NCBI GenBank assembly: GCA_903921665.1
Contig: CAIXQT010000330.1
Span: forward strand, 1 to 6,325
Origin: an uncultured Opitutia bacterium
GTDB lineage: Bacteria; Verrucomicrobiota; Verrucomicrobiia; Opitutales; UBA953
Reading direction: 5' to 3'
DNA: 6,325 nt
Numbering within the stretch: position 1 is the stretch's first letter; every line of letters starts with the position of its first letter. A program made the translations under genes and the position numbers. Shown piece by piece: positions 5,978 through 6,325 of the stretch. The notes under the pieces were generated by a model. It was not told the DNA's origin. It ran no database searches and saw only the letters and a list, made by a program, of their open reading frames with translations.

Positions 5978-6325
5978 TCAGCCGTTAGGCGAGTCGGCGA
6001 TGGTGAAGAGCAGTTCGGCGGAGGAGACGCACTCGCCGTTGACGAGGCACTCGCACTCGGCGGCGGCGATGCGGCCGCGGACCTTGGTGAGCTTGGCGCG
6101 GATCTCGAGGGTGTCGCCCGGCGTGACCGCCTTGCGGAACTTCACCTTGTCGGCGCTCATGAAGAACACGACTTTCGGGGCTTCGTCGGCGGCGCCGCGG
6201 CGCAGCATGATGAGTCCGGCGGCCTGCGCCATCGCCTCGATCTGCAGGACGCCCGGCATGACCGGCTGGCCGGGGAAGTGGCCTTGGAAGTAAGGTTCGT
6301 TGATCGTGACGTTCTTGATCGCGAC
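5978..6325 (-). CDS. fabZ: FabZ, 3-hydroxyacyl-ACP dehydratase (5' end outside window)
   Basis: Dehydrates 3-hydroxyacyl-ACP to trans-2-enoyl-ACP in fatty-acid elongation, competing with LpxA for 3-hydroxyacyl-ACP. The hot-dog fold is visible for 115 residues. The frame stays open to the right edge, so the ATG at 6257-6259 is internal: upstream codons continue the family sequence (KNVTINEPYFQGHFPG). Catalytic His (visible residue 16, in GHFPG) and Glu (visible residue 30, in QIEAMAQ) are 14 residues apart, as His54 and Glu68 are in E. coli. By that alignment about 38 N-terminal residues are missing if it is a stand-alone protein. In several Bacteroidota and PVC bacteria FabZ is the C-terminal half of an LpxC-FabZ fusion; the window cannot show which applies here. 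The stop is TGA at 5978-5980. Confidence 0.95.
   Translation of the reverse strand, partial: VAIKNVTINEPYFQGHFPGQPVMPGVLQIEAMAQAAGLIMLRRGAADEAPKVVFFMSADKVKFRKAVTPGDTLEIRAKLTKVRGRIAAAECECLVNGECVSSAELLFTIADSPNG

Noticed and set aside
6257..6259. ATG as the start of FabZ
   Set aside because: The upstream in-frame codons encode the conserved NEPYFQGHFPG segment with the catalytic His, so this Met is internal.
5685..6293. 202-codon + strand ORF across lpxA and fabZ
   Set aside because: It spans two well-supported - strand genes and their junction, with no coherent domain.

Overview
The window is GC-rich, densely coded DNA from a diderm, lipopolysaccharide-making bacterium: it carries lpxA directly behind fabZ. 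The GC-rich codon use, the lack of Shine-Dalgarno sequences before every visible start and the gene content would fit the Verrucomicrobiota/PVC group. That placement is inference from style and context, not from a marker gene.

Layout. On the + strand: the C-terminal two thirds of a DEAD-box RNA helicase (1-806, RhlE-like), then ribD of riboflavin synthesis (809-1894) only 2 nt downstream, so probably one transcript. A roughly 200-bp AT-shifted gap (1895-2096) with no gene follows. Next is a divergent member of the thymidine/pyrimidine nucleoside phosphorylase family (2097-3431), closed by a strong GAAA-loop terminator at 3448-3484 that can serve both strands. On the - strand, reading from the right edge: the C-terminal part of FabZ (5978-6325, cut by the window), lpxA (5196-5972) 5 nt behind it, and then two tandem paralogous secreted dienelactone-hydrolase-family proteins (4371-5147 and 3501-4280). 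These converge on the phosphorylase-like gene.

How they work together. FabZ and LpxA act around 3-hydroxyacyl-ACP: FabZ dehydrates it for fatty-acid elongation and LpxA moves the acyl chain to UDP-GlcNAc for lipid A. RibD is a housekeeping enzyme. The two hydrolases look like an old duplication. Each is preceded by the same 17-nt palindrome-containing element at exactly the same distance from its ATG, suggesting each has its own promoter and that the pair is co-regulated, rather than being a simple tail of the lpxA operon.

The most noteworthy points are: (1) the phosphorylase-like protein has lost the glycine-rich family signature and the active-site His while keeping the pyrimidine-binding Arg/Ser/Lys; (2) the second hydrolase has Gly where the nucleophilic Cys should be; (3) the conserved, possibly leaderless, promoter element in front of both hydrolases. 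I saw no mobile element, CRISPR array, tRNA or rRNA, and no clear new multi-gene system.
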